37,874 nucleotides of DNA from UBA6770 sp965661115 (GTDB lineage Bacteria; Bacteroidota; Bacteroidia; Flavobacteriales_G; Salibacteraceae), in the NCBI GenBank assembly GCA_965661115.1, contig CBFICO010000012.1, forward strand, positions 1 through 37,874. Reading direction: 5' to 3'. Every line of letters begins with the position of its first letter. The first letter of the stretch is position 1. Below, piece after piece: positions 24,512 through 33,479 of the stretch. The notes under the pieces were generated by a model. That model made no database searches. It was not told where the DNA came from and saw only the letters and a list, made by a program, of their open reading frames with translations. The translations under genes were made by a program, and so were the position numbers.

Positions 24512-25376
24512 TTTACCAATAATTGTACTTCGTTTTTGTTCATTGCTTCCGCTACGATGCCCTTACGCATATTTTTAAGCAAACTCATTCTTCGCTCATT
24601 TATGATGGCATTCACAATTTTTTCCCTTTCAATTTGCAAAGGCGACAAGGTATTGATTAATCTGTAATCGTAGATGTAGAGTAAAAACCTAAACGGTGGA
24701 CTATTTACTTCATTAAATTTTGTATTCGCCAGAAAANNNNNNNNNNAAAAGACTGAGGGTCAATAACTTCTATTGGAACTACGTCTAACAAATCAGATAA
24801 TTTTATCCATTTATCTTCAACCAGAAATGTAGTTGCGTATTGAATGCAATAGTCGTCAAGGTCTAGTACATCAGATGTTTCATTTGAGGATATCCAACTT
24901 CTAACTTTATCAAGTTTAGGTGCTTTTTCATCAACTTTTAAAAATCGTGCTTTCAACACATAATCCTTCAACTGAAAATTTTGTGGTTTTTCGCTGTAAT
25001 ACTTCTCAATTTCTGCGTCAGAAACCACGGTATCCAACTTTTGCCTTACGTATTCTTGCTCATACTCATAGATAATCAGAGACGCTCTAAATTTTTCAAT
25101 TTGCTGTTCAAAGTCCTTTTTATCTTCCGTTAAATTATGCTCGGCTTTAAGCAGCAAAGCTTGCTCCTCTATCCATTTTTTCGCCAGATCGCGCACGTAC
25201 TTTTGATATTCAGAGGAATCTAAACCCGTTGGAATGGCCTCTGAAACATCTTTAAGATAGAGTCGTTTTTCTCCAGCAACAGCCAATAAATCTTTTTCTG
25301 GCTGAGCACTTTCAGAAAAATATTGGCAACTTGAAAAAGTTACTGCTAAAAGAAAAACGAAACTCCAGTATCGCAT
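24508..25376 (-). CDS. SurA/PpiC-related lipoprotein, interrupted by an assembly gap
   Basis: The N-terminal frame starts at 25376 with a lipoprotein signal (VTFSSC, Cys at 17) and a SurA-N-like helical domain (GEKRLYLKDVSEAIP). A degenerate parvulin-like part (KPQNFQLKDYVLKARFLKV) follows, up to DPQSF, where ten N interrupt. Read literally it stops at 24705 in meaningless sequence. Beyond the gap another frame is clearly coding: SPPFRFLLYIYDYRLINTLS, then ERRMSLLKNMRKGIVAEAMN, ending in a TGA at 24510-24508 that overlaps the surA ATG. The gap length is therefore a placeholder and the gene is one, about 290 residues plus the missing part. It is probably a periplasmic folding helper. Confidence 0.8.
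24737..24746. other. Assembly gap (10 N)
   Basis: Ten undetermined bases inside the lipoprotein gene. The frames on either side differ, so the true gap length is not 10 modulo 3 unless an error is nearby. Confidence 0.99.
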
Positions 25377-25383
25377 GTATTAA

Positions 25384-27372
25384 CTATTTTAATACCTCGC
25401 GATAAACTTCAACTGGGTATTTGCTTTTAAGACTTTCTAGCCAATCTTTTTCAAGCCTATCTTGATAAGCTGAGATGTAAACACCTCTAGCCTCAGAAAG
25501 TTTTTTGGGTTGAGTGGGCAAAAACTCTCTTGTATACGCAAAGCGGAATTTATCTTCAGTCTCTTTAATTTTTGAGAAGCCGGTTTTGCTCCAGTCCAAT
25601 TGATCAACAAAAGGATTTTTGTTTTTCTCAAACTTATCGTCCTCAATAGTTAAGTTCAATTGACTATCGTCGTTGATTTGAGCCAACAAGGTATCCGCGT
25701 TATAGGTATTTGATTTCATCATTTTTTTAGCCGATTTGTATGCCTTTTTTGCCAATTTTTTAGACCCTGCGCTAAATACGATTGCGTCTAATCGGTCTGG
25801 CCACATATTTTGAGTTTTGGTTTCTTCATAAAACGCTTTTAAACCAGCGGTGTCTTTCACTGCTTTTGACCAAACTTTCTGATCCATTAAGTCAAATAAT
25901 AAAATGCCATCATGGTATTCTTTCATTAACGCACCAAAGTCAGGGTACTTTTTCTCAAGTCGTTTGTCTTCAAAATTAGTAAGCGTTTGCTGTAAGTAAC
26001 CGTCAAAAAGCATATCAACAATTACCAACGGATCTTCTTTTGGCATGCGCTGAAATTTTTTGTTTTTCTCTAGATAAACTGCAAAATCAGCTTGACTAAT
26101 CACCTTCTTTTCTGGTGCGTATTTGGTGTCTTCCAAACTAAAAATCTCCGCCTTTTTTCCATTGGCTTTATCTCTAGCTTTCCATTTTCCTTCATAATAA
26201 TCATCATCGATAAGTTTAGCCATAGCGGTTAAGTTTTTCTGGTTGAACTTAAAGTTGTATTCCTTTTTTACGTTGGCATAAAAAGAGGATTTACTTTTCT
26301 TTCCTCTGCCGTCTCTGGTAACTTTTTTCTTGAGGTCTTCTTTTATTGCTTCAAACTCAGGTGTTTTTCTTACCTCTAATCTTTTTACAATATGCCAACC
26401 AAAACGACTGCGGATTGGCTTTGAAAAATCGCCGTCATTTTTTAAGCCAAAAGCAGCATCTTCAAATGCTGGAACCATTCTACCAGTTCCGAACCAAGGC
26501 AACTCACCTCCATTTCTTGCCGAGCCTTTATCATCTGAAAACTCACGAGCTAAATCTTTAAATTTTTCGCCAGCTTGCAGTTTTTCATATAACTCGTTGA
26601 TTTTTTTCTCAGTCATTTCAACTTCATCCTGATCGTCTGCATTTTCTATACGAACCATAATGTGCGACGCTCTAATTTCACCTCTAGCAGGACGTTTATC
26701 TTTTACATAAACTAAATGATACCCGAATCGAGTTCTGATAGGATTAGAAACTGAACCTACAGGGGTTGTAAATGCAGCTGTTTCAAAAGGATATACCATT
26801 TGAAAAACGCTGAAGTAACCTAAATTACCTCCATTTGAGGTAGCTGATGGGTCTTCTGAAACCGTTTTGGCTATTTTCTCAAAATCTGTCTCAGGGCTTT
26901 TAATTTTCTTTCTGAGCACATTGATTTTTTTTAGCGCAGCTAGCGTATCTTTTGGAGAAGCACTTTCTTCTACCTGAACCAAAATATGGTATGTATTAAC
27001 GTCAAACTTGCCACGCTCATAAGCTTCTTTTATCAGATCTTCTGTAACTTGTTGATCGGTTAAATAAGGGTTAGTCAATTGCCTTCTGTAACCTGCCAAC
27101 TCGTTTATAAACTTCTGGTTGGTATCCATTCCAAGTGTTTTGGCCTCAGCAACTTTGAGCTTAAAGTTTATGTACAAGTCAAGGTATTCACTTTTACTTT
27201 TTGGATCGATTGCCTGTGCGTTTGCATTGTTTTTATTGTAAACTGCATCAAACTCAGATAAACGAACTTCTTCTCCGTTTACCTTTAATAATACTGGGTC
27301 GTTGTTATTCTGAGCAAAAGACACCGCAGTAAAAACCGCAGCTAAACCAAAGCTTAAAATTGATTTTATCAT
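25384..27372 (-). CDS. Large parvulin-type peptidyl-prolyl isomerase / periplasmic chaperone
   Basis: A 662-residue exported protein with signal peptide MIKSILSFGLAAVFTAVSFAQ. It has a SurA-N-like domain (~25-120), then two well-kept parvulin domains: the first around residues 125-230 (YHILVQVEE...GGNLGYFSVFQMVYPFETAAF...RFGYHLVYVKD) and the second ~235-340 (ASHIMVRIEN...GGELPWFGTGRMVPAFEDAAF...RFGWHIVKRLE). A long C-terminal region without a recognised domain (~345-662) resembles a folding or substrate-binding module. Its role is probably outer-membrane and secreted protein biogenesis, alongside the two downstream relatives. It lies 14 bases after guaB and 7 bases before the lipoprotein gene. 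Confidence 0.93.
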   Translation of the reverse strand: MIKSILSFGLAAVFTAVSFAQNNNDPVLLKVNGEEVRLSEFDAVYNKNNANAQAIDPKSKSEYLDLYINFKLKVAEAKTLGMDTNQKFINELAGYRRQLTNPYLTDQQVTEDLIKEAYERGKFDVNTYHILVQVEESASPKDTLAALKKINVLRKKIKSPETDFEKIAKTVSEDPSATSNGGNLGYFSVFQMVYPFETAAFTTPVGSVSNPIRTRFGYHLVYVKDKRPARGEIRASHIMVRIENADDQDEVEMTEKKINELYEKLQAGEKFKDLAREFSDDKGSARNGGELPWFGTGRMVPAFEDAAFGLKNDGDFSKPIRSRFGWHIVKRLEVRKTPEFEAIKEDLKKKVTRDGRGKKSKSSFYANVKKEYNFKFNQKNLTAMAKLIDDDYYEGKWKARDKANGKKAEIFSLEDTKYAPEKKVISQADFAVYLEKNKKFQRMPKEDPLVIVDMLFDGYLQQTLTNFEDKRLEKKYPDFGALMKEYHDGILLFDLMDQKVWSKAVKDTAGLKAFYEETKTQNMWPDRLDAIVFSAGSKKLAKKAYKSAKKMMKSNTYNADTLLAQINDDSQLNLTIEDDKFEKNKNPFVDQLDWSKTGFSKIKETEDKFRFAYTREFLPTQPKKLSEARGVYISAYQDRLEKDWLESLKSKYPVEVYREVLK

Positions 27373-27386
27373 AAATTCCTGTTTTA

Positions 27387-28853
27387 TTATTTACGTGAGT
27401 AATTAGGTGCTTCTCTTGTAATGGCAATATCGTGCGGGTGACTTTCAGTAACCCCTGCGCTGGTGATTCTTACGAATTGAGCTTTTCGCAAATCTTCAAG
27501 CGTAGCTGCTCCGCAATAGCCCATTCCCGCTCTAATACCACCAATTAATTGATAAATAACTTCTGACAAATTTCCTTTAAAAGGCACTCGTCCTGAAATT
27601 CCTTCCGGAACTAATTTTTTAATGTCATCTTCAGCATCCTGGAAATATCTATCGCTTGAACCTTTTTGCATTGCTTCAATTGAACCCATTCCTCTGTACG
27701 ATTTAAACTTTCTTCCTTCGTAGATAATGGTTTCTCCGGGAGACTCTTCGGTGCCTGCAAACAAGGAACCTGCCATAATGGTATGCCCACCTGCAGCCAA
27801 TGCCTTTACCACATCACCCGTGAATCGGATTCCTCCATCGGCAATTACAGGAATTCTGGTATCGGCAACCGCCTCAGCTACATTTAAAACTGCAGATAAT
27901 TGAGGAACTCCAACTCCGGCAATAACTCTTGTGGTACAAATTGACCCTGGTCCAATTCCAACTTTAACAGCATCAGCTCCTTTGTCGATAAGCATTTTGG
28001 CCGCTTCAGGAGTAGCAATATTTCCTACAACACAATCAATAGTAGAAAAGGTCTTTTTTACTTCTCCAAATAAATCAATTACTCCTTTTGAGTGACCGTG
28101 AGCAGTATCCACAACAACTGCATCAACTCCAGCATTTACCAAAGCTTCTACCCTTTCAAATGTATCTCCAGTAACTCCAACCGCTGCAGCTACTCTTAAA
28201 CGACCGTAATGATCTTTAGCTGCATTTGGCTTAGTTCTAAACTTAATAATGTCTTTGAACGTGATAAGTCCAATCAGTTTAAAATCTTTATCGACAACTG
28301 GTAGTTTCTCTATTTTATGCTCTTGTAGAATTCTTTCCGCTTGTTCTAAAGTTGTTCCTTCTTTAGCGGTAACAATATTTTCACTGGTCATTATTGAACG
28401 GACCGGCTTATTTAAATCTTTTTCAAATCGTAAATCACGGTTGGTTATTATTCCAGACAACTTTCCGTTTCCATCAATAATTGGAATTCCACCAATAGAA
28501 TGCTCTTTCATAAGTCCTAGAGCATCGCCTAAAACAGCATTTTCTCCTAAAGTAACCGGATCTTGAATCATACCTGACTCGTACCGTTTTACTTTACGAA
28601 CCTGATTGGCTTGAGCCTCAATACTCATGTTTTTGTGCAAAACTGAAATCCCTCCTTCTTGCGCCAATGCAATTGCCAAAGCCGATTCTGAAACGGTATC
28701 CATCGCAGCCGACACAATGGGTAGATTTAAATCGATGTTTCTGGAAAATTTTGTAGAGATATTTACATCTCTTGGCAGCACTTCGGAGTATGCTGGAATT
28801 AATAAAACATCGTCGTAAGTAAGTCCCTCAAATAGAATTTTGTCTGCTGCCAT
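27387..28853 (-). CDS. guaB: IMP dehydrogenase
   Basis: GuaB oxidises IMP to XMP with NAD+, the committed step in GMP synthesis. The 488-residue protein is full length: N-terminal barrel start FEGLTYDDVLLIPAYSEVLP, a CBS pair (~95-205, MIQDPVTLGENAVLGDALGL and MTSENIVTAKEGTTLEQAE), then VDTAHGHSKGV, the catalytic loop GPGSICTTR with the nucleophile Cys, GGIRFTGDVVKALAAG, the flap GRKFKSYRGMGSIEAM and YCGAATLEDLR near the end. It is the first gene of the minus-strand run, with a likely -7 box just upstream. Its company with periplasmic chaperone genes is one of gene order, with no direct metabolic tie. Confidence 0.98.
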   Translation of the reverse strand: MAADKILFEGLTYDDVLLIPAYSEVLPRDVNISTKFSRNIDLNLPIVSAAMDTVSESALAIALAQEGGISVLHKNMSIEAQANQVRKVKRYESGMIQDPVTLGENAVLGDALGLMKEHSIGGIPIIDGNGKLSGIITNRDLRFEKDLNKPVRSIMTSENIVTAKEGTTLEQAERILQEHKIEKLPVVDKDFKLIGLITFKDIIKFRTKPNAAKDHYGRLRVAAAVGVTGDTFERVEALVNAGVDAVVVDTAHGHSKGVIDLFGEVKKTFSTIDCVVGNIATPEAAKMLIDKGADAVKVGIGPGSICTTRVIAGVGVPQLSAVLNVAEAVADTRIPVIADGGIRFTGDVVKALAAGGHTIMAGSLFAGTEESPGETIIYEGRKFKSYRGMGSIEAMQKGSSDRYFQDAEDDIKKLVPEGISGRVPFKGNLSEVIYQLIGGIRAGMGYCGAATLEDLRKAQFVRITSAGVTESHPHDIAITREAPNYSRK

Positions 28854-28885
28854 TGTAGTGCGTTTTACCCGATTTTAAAATTTCA

Positions 28886-28893
28886 CAAAAGTA
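28886..28893 (-). promoter_or_regulatory. -7 promoter box for guaB and the downstream run
   Basis: The minus strand reads TACTTTTG, an exact TAnnTTTG match, 32 bases ahead of the guaB ATG. A clear -33 TTG at ideal spacing was not found. Confidence 0.5.
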
Positions 28894-28952
28894 TATATAA
28901 TATAGGGGTTGGGGTTGTTAAAGCAATTTAATAAGACCAACAAAATTGGTTT

Positions 28953-31046
28953 CTATCGGATAAGAGAGAAGTATCCTTGACTGTTTATGGCGGAGCCTCT
29001 AAAAGTAATCACTTTTAACTTATAAATGTAGGATCCTACTGGTGCTTGTCTTCCATCAATTTGGCCATCCCAACCTGCATTTGGATCGCTACTCTGGAAA
29101 ATTATTTTCCCCCACTGATCATAAACATCCAACTGGTAGCTTGTACCAGCTTCCCCATAAATAATCTCAGGTTTCCAAATTTCATTGAGTCCATCGGTAT
29201 TTGGGGTAAATGCTGTTGGAATTTCAAACTCCGGTTCAAAACTAAAACACTCCATATTGGAGTAACTGGTATCGGGCCGTCCGTATGTTAACGTGGGCTG
29301 CTGGACCAATTTAACTTGATAACAAAATTCATCGCTACTAATGGCGTCGGCTTCAAATTGATGTTTGTAAGCAGTCACTTCTTTTGTTGAGAGAATGAAA
29401 TCATCGTTTAATGCACCATTGGTACCGTAATAGGCAAAATAAACAGGTTGTAGTTCTCTAGAAGTGTCGGTAAATAATGCATTACTCCAATCTAAATCTG
29501 TCTCAAAACTGTATTTATCGCCACGCGCCTCCAAGAAAATTGTGCGAACAACACCACTTTTAACTATCGGTTTATCGCATTCATCTACAATAATTGCATA
29601 ATAAAACGCCTGTAATTGTCCTTCCAATAATTGAGTGTCATGTACAACTAGATAGGAGTCAACAGCATTAGGTGGAATGTAATTCCTAATGTGTTTGAAT
29701 GGTCCTTCCTCGCTATGCGAACGGTACAATTCTATTCTTTTGAAAGGGGCTTTTCTATCGGCCAGCATTCTAACTTCAATGGAGTCTGCACTTACTATAC
29801 TAGCAGATCTTAATCGGATAAAGCTAGGCTTATCGGCAAACTGAAATTTAGTACCCAATAAATTAGAGTTTGATATTTCGCTACCAGATCCATCTGTTGC
29901 AACCACATAAAAAGCGTAACTGTTTATTGCACTAATATTTCCAATCATATAAGATGTATCCGAACCTTGTATTTCACCTTTCATGATAAAGGGCCCGTTG
30001 TTTTCAGACATATACACTTCGTACTTACTTACCCCATTAGCCCAACCTTCGTATGGCGTCCAAGTGAGTGATACTTCACCCTCGCAGGGGTCAAAAGTTC
30101 GGGTAAGATACATTGTACAATGTGTACTTACTGCACCTTGAGTTAACCCACAAGAATCGATTGCGGCTATTCTATAACATTGCGACGCGAGAATTGCTGG
30201 TCTATTGGCATTTAAGTCTTTATAGGTAAGCGTATTACTACTAACCGTATCTATTATTCTTTCATTTCCGTTGGCATCAACGTAAAAAATCAAATAACCG
30301 ACAGTTTCAGGTTCAGGATGAGTATTCCAAAATAACTCTGTATAGCCAAAATCTTTGTTTACCGATATGGAACGAAAGGTCATAGGAGCAGGCCCACTTA
30401 CCTTAACAAGTGGCGAACTGACTTCTGCCGATACACTTTCGCATCCGCTTGCATCACCTAAGCGTATTTTGTAAAAAACCTCATCATTACATCTAGCCAC
30501 TTGGTCATTAAACTGCTCTGTATCGACATCTGGATTAGCAATTCCAGTGCTCCAATTAGGTGGAGTTGAGTTAAAGCGTCTATCTACCTCGTATTTATTG
30601 TTGGAAGAAGCCAGTTTAGGGGTGTGAATTGGGTTCCACCTAAGTTGACCAGAAACATTTACATTAACTGTTAAATTAGGAACAATTGGAGATAGTGTAT
30701 CACTGCTACTAGTGTACTTTACCGACCCATCGTTGTATTGTGCAATGATGTAGTACTTATAATCTGTTGTGGCTACGCCAAAATTTGCGTTGGTGTGCGT
30801 AAAGGTGTTTTGCAGTCTGTTATTTAGGTTTGCAACGTTGACGTAAGGAGCGCCTCCAACCGACAGCATAATTTCGTAGCGCGTAAATTGTCCTCCTGCA
30901 TCATTTGATACTACCCAGTCTAGAGTAATTTCAGAGCCATCAACAGAAATACATCTGAGCGATGGAGCGCTTACCTGTGCTTTTCCTACACCAGAAAAAA
31001 TACCAAATAGTAAGAGAAAAAATATGTGCTTAAACCAGCCTTGCAT
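28953..31046 (-). CDS. FnIII-repeat secreted protein with type B type IX (gliding-motility-associated) C-terminal domain
   Basis: A 697-residue exported protein. The signal peptide ends near GVGKAQ. Several fibronectin type III-like repeats fill residues ~25-590 (for example CISVDGSEITLDWVVS, LTWTPYEGW and KYEVYMSENNGPF). The last ~90 residues, IPTAFTPNTDGLNEIWKPEI, LDVYDQWGKIIFQS, GWDGQIDGR and PVGSYIYKLKV, are the CHU_C / gliding motility-associated C-terminal domain that marks type IX cargo of the type B group. It is probably exposed on the cell surface or released, in adhesion or matrix building. No enzymatic domain is seen. It is divergent from the DUF6089 gene. Confidence 0.93.
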   Translation of the reverse strand: MQGWFKHIFFLLLFGIFSGVGKAQVSAPSLRCISVDGSEITLDWVVSNDAGGQFTRYEIMLSVGGAPYVNVANLNNRLQNTFTHTNANFGVATTDYKYYIIAQYNDGSVKYTSSSDTLSPIVPNLTVNVNVSGQLRWNPIHTPKLASSNNKYEVDRRFNSTPPNWSTGIANPDVDTEQFNDQVARCNDEVFYKIRLGDASGCESVSAEVSSPLVKVSGPAPMTFRSISVNKDFGYTELFWNTHPEPETVGYLIFYVDANGNERIIDTVSSNTLTYKDLNANRPAILASQCYRIAAIDSCGLTQGAVSTHCTMYLTRTFDPCEGEVSLTWTPYEGWANGVSKYEVYMSENNGPFIMKGEIQGSDTSYMIGNISAINSYAFYVVATDGSGSEISNSNLLGTKFQFADKPSFIRLRSASIVSADSIEVRMLADRKAPFKRIELYRSHSEEGPFKHIRNYIPPNAVDSYLVVHDTQLLEGQLQAFYYAIIVDECDKPIVKSGVVRTIFLEARGDKYSFETDLDWSNALFTDTSRELQPVYFAYYGTNGALNDDFILSTKEVTAYKHQFEADAISSDEFCYQVKLVQQPTLTYGRPDTSYSNMECFSFEPEFEIPTAFTPNTDGLNEIWKPEIIYGEAGTSYQLDVYDQWGKIIFQSSDPNAGWDGQIDGRQAPVGSYIYKLKVITFRGSAINSQGYFSLIR

Positions 31047-31174
31047 TACGTTGCGAATGTAGCCAATAAAAGTTTTTATTTAAAGATGTAATAACCTCTT
31101 AACCCTCAGGATATTGCATTTTTTATAAATTCAAAAGGAATTTTAGAATACTTCAGAGGATTGTATAGAAATGT

Positions 31175-31182
31175 TACTTTTG
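31175..31182 (+). promoter_or_regulatory. -7 promoter box for the DUF6089 gene
   Basis: TACTTTTG, an exact TAnnTTTG match, 20 bases before the ATG at 31203. It lies downstream of a possible in-frame start at 31161, supporting the later start. Confidence 0.5.
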
Positions 31183-31202
31183 CAGGGAACCGATTTTACA
31201 GG

Positions 31203-32144
31203 ATGATTATTAAAGCTATATCAAAATTTTGTCTAATTGCACTGCTGATGTTTGTCGGTTTACATGAGTCGAAAGGACAATACTCTACAGATTTTGGTGG
31301 TAAACTTGGAACCGCACTTTTTCTTGGGGATCTAGATGGACCAAGTTCGTTGGGTATTGATCTGAACCAAATGCGGCACAGTGTTGGTTTTGGGTATCGC
31401 TATTTTTTCTCTCCAAGTTTTGCAGTAAGAGGTGGTTTTAACTACGGCCAAGTTAGAGGTAATGACAAAAACCAAGAAAGTAATGTCAAATATTCTAGAA
31501 ACCTAAGTTTTAAGAATGACATAATGGAATTGAATGCCAGAGGTGAATGGCATTTTTTAATCATTCGTGATGTTGGCCGTAAATATACCTACCGCATTGA
31601 TTTCAATGCTTTTGCTTTTGCAGGAGCTGGTGTTTTCTACAACAATCCAAAAGCGGAATACAACGGAAGTTGGGTAGCCCTTCAACCTTTACAAACAGAA
31701 GGTGTTAACTACAGTAGAATTCAGCCAGTAGTTCCCATAGGTATGGGTTTCCACTTTAGAGTAAACAAAAAACATCTAATAGGTTTCGATTTTGGATTAA
31801 GAAAAACATTTACAGATTATATTGATGATGTAAGTACTCGCTACCAACACTATTCTACGTTTACTGACCCAACTGCACTTGCACTCCAAGATAGAAGTAT
31901 TGAATTAGAAGGTACAGGTGATCCAAAATTTGTTGGTTCTCAAAACTTTAGCTATACAACAAACTTAAATTCTCCTGAAGGTGGAGTTGCCCCAAGAGGA
32001 AACTCTGATAATGCAGACTGGTATGCGTTTACTGGTGTAACTTACAGTTATTCTATCAGAGGTAAAAGACGTTCCTTTAAGCGCAGTAAGTACGATTTTT
32101 CAAGAAGAAAGTACAAGCAAAGAAGATCTAGGGCTAAGTTCTAG
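31203..32144 (+). CDS. DUF6089 family outer-membrane-like protein
   Basis: A 313-residue exported protein with signal peptide MIIKAISKFCLIALLMFVGL...GQ. Alternating aromatic strands (GGKLGTALFLGDLDG, SVGFGYRYFF, FAVRGGFNYGQVRG, IELNARGEWHF-like segments, IGMGFHFRV) suggest a small beta-barrel. The pattern, with FGLRKTFTDYIDDVSTRY near the middle, matches DUF6089 as I know it from Bacteroidota. The C-terminal tail is unusually basic (KRRSFKRSKYDFSRRKYKQR). The function is unknown. It ends seven bases from the convergent GT2 gene. Confidence 0.88.
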   Translation: MIIKAISKFCLIALLMFVGLHESKGQYSTDFGGKLGTALFLGDLDGPSSLGIDLNQMRHSVGFGYRYFFSPSFAVRGGFNYGQVRGNDKNQESNVKYSRNLSFKNDIMELNARGEWHFLIIRDVGRKYTYRIDFNAFAFAGAGVFYNNPKAEYNGSWVALQPLQTEGVNYSRIQPVVPIGMGFHFRVNKKHLIGFDFGLRKTFTDYIDDVSTRYQHYSTFTDPTALALQDRSIELEGTGDPKFVGSQNFSYTTNLNSPEGGVAPRGNSDNADWYAFTGVTYSYSIRGKRRSFKRSKYDFSRRKYKQRRSRAKF

Positions 32145-32151
32145 TATTCCT

Positions 32152-32916
32152 TTATTTCCAGAAAAATTTATTTAAAATGTATTGTCGAATCTTAGAAAGG
32201 GGTTTCATAAATACAGTGTACCAATTTGGTTGAATTCCATTTATTCTCCAAGCCTCTCTATCTTCTTGATTCGCTTTAAGGCGATTCTTTACACTACTAT
32301 TACTTACACCGCCTACCCGCATTTTAATAAGTGTTTGATTCAAATAAACAGCAGACAGTTTGTGTTTAAACAACATGCGCAGCATTAACTCGTAATCGGC
32401 GGCAAACTTGAATTGAGTATTGAACGTTCCAAATTTTTCGTACGCCGATTTTTTGATAAAAAAAGTGGGGTGCGGCGGCATCCAACCTTTTAGAAAATTT
32501 CTTCTGTCGTATTTTCCTGAAATCCAGCGTCTAACAACTTTCGATAAATCTGTTGCATCCACATACAATAAATCACCGTATAGCGCATCCGTTTTCGACT
32601 CCAATAGTTTCTTGACTACGGATTCAATTACTTCGGAGTCATAATAAACATCATCAGCGTTTAACAAGCCAATATATTCTCCGCTGCATTTTTCAACTCC
32701 TTTGTTCATTCCAAAATAAATTCCACCATCCTTTTCTGAAGAATAGTAAGCAATCTTATCGGAATACTTTTCAATGATTTCTTGTGTACCGTCAGACGAA
32801 CCACCATCAATAACAATGTATTCAATATTGGAATAAGTCTGACCCAGTAAAGATTGAATGGTTTGCTCTATGGTTTTTGAAGCGTTATAAGCAACCGTTA
32901 CAATTGAAATTTTCAT
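32152..32916 (-). CDS. Glycosyltransferase family 2
   Basis: A 254-residue inverting glycosyltransferase of the GT-A fold. It shows SIVTVAYNASKTIEQTIQSL at the N terminus, IDGGSSDGT, LLNADDVYY (the DxD-like metal and nucleotide-sugar site) and the acceptor-side segment AADYELMLRM. This close match to the WcaE/PglI-like branch fits sugar addition to a lipid-linked surface glycan. It is the last gene of the polysaccharide cluster and its ATG overlaps the acetyltransferase stop by four bases. Sugar specificity cannot be predicted. Confidence 0.94.
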   Translation of the reverse strand: MKISIVTVAYNASKTIEQTIQSLLGQTYSNIEYIVIDGGSSDGTQEIIEKYSDKIAYYSSEKDGGIYFGMNKGVEKCSGEYIGLLNADDVYYDSEVIESVVKKLLESKTDALYGDLLYVDATDLSKVVRRWISGKYDRRNFLKGWMPPHPTFFIKKSAYEKFGTFNTQFKFAADYELMLRMLFKHKLSAVYLNQTLIKMRVGGVSNSSVKNRLKANQEDREAWRINGIQPNWYTVFMKPLSKIRQYILNKFFWK

Positions 32917-33464
32917 TCCTTAATAACTCTTTCTTTTATGGCATCCGCAGGATTTCCTTTGTAAATGGTATAGGCTTCCAAATTATTTGATGCCACTGAA
33001 CCCACGCTCAACAATGCATGCGATTTACATTTTACACCTTTTGTAACAATAGACCTTGCGCCAATCCACACCCCCTCTTCTAACACTATGGGTTTCACAA
33101 TCAAATCAAAAGAAGACTTCTTGTAATTGTGATTTCCACTTAGAATTAAAGCCCCTTGAGAGATACAACAGTTATCTCCAATTATCACTTGATCCAAATT
33201 GTCTATCCATACATCTTCTCCTATCCAAACAAAATTACCTACCTCCAAAAACCACGGGTATTTGATATTTACTCTGGGTTTAAGCACAACACCCTTTCCT
33301 ACTTTGGCACCAAATAGTCTTAACAAAAAGACTTTCACATTCACAAAAGGAAAAAAGGGGTTTTGAAAAAACAAGATATTTACAAAATACCAGAGCAGTC
33401 TTTTTAATGCTCCTCCTGGTTTGTACCACTTGTTCTCAAATTTGGATAAATCCGTTTTTATCAT
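32913..33464 (-). CDS. WcaF-type hexapeptide acetyltransferase
   Basis: A 183-residue left-handed beta-helix acyltransferase. The start PGGALKRLLWYFVNILFFQN and then LRLFGAKVGKGVVLKPRVNIKYPWFL mark the WcaF colanic-acid-type branch. Hexapeptide repeats follow (VWIGEDVWIDNLDQVIIGDN; GVWIGARSIVTKGV), with catalytic His in SGNHNY. It would O-acetylate a sugar of the surface polysaccharide using acetyl-CoA. It sits 15 bases after a GT4 gene and overlaps the GT2 gene, consistent with one operon. Confidence 0.93.
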   Translation of the reverse strand: MIKTDLSKFENKWYKPGGALKRLLWYFVNILFFQNPFFPFVNVKVFLLRLFGAKVGKGVVLKPRVNIKYPWFLEVGNFVWIGEDVWIDNLDQVIIGDNCCISQGALILSGNHNYKKSSFDLIVKPIVLEEGVWIGARSIVTKGVKCKSHALLSVGSVASNNLEAYTIYKGNPADAIKERVIKE

Positions 33465-33479
33465 GCGCTAAAAGTACAA

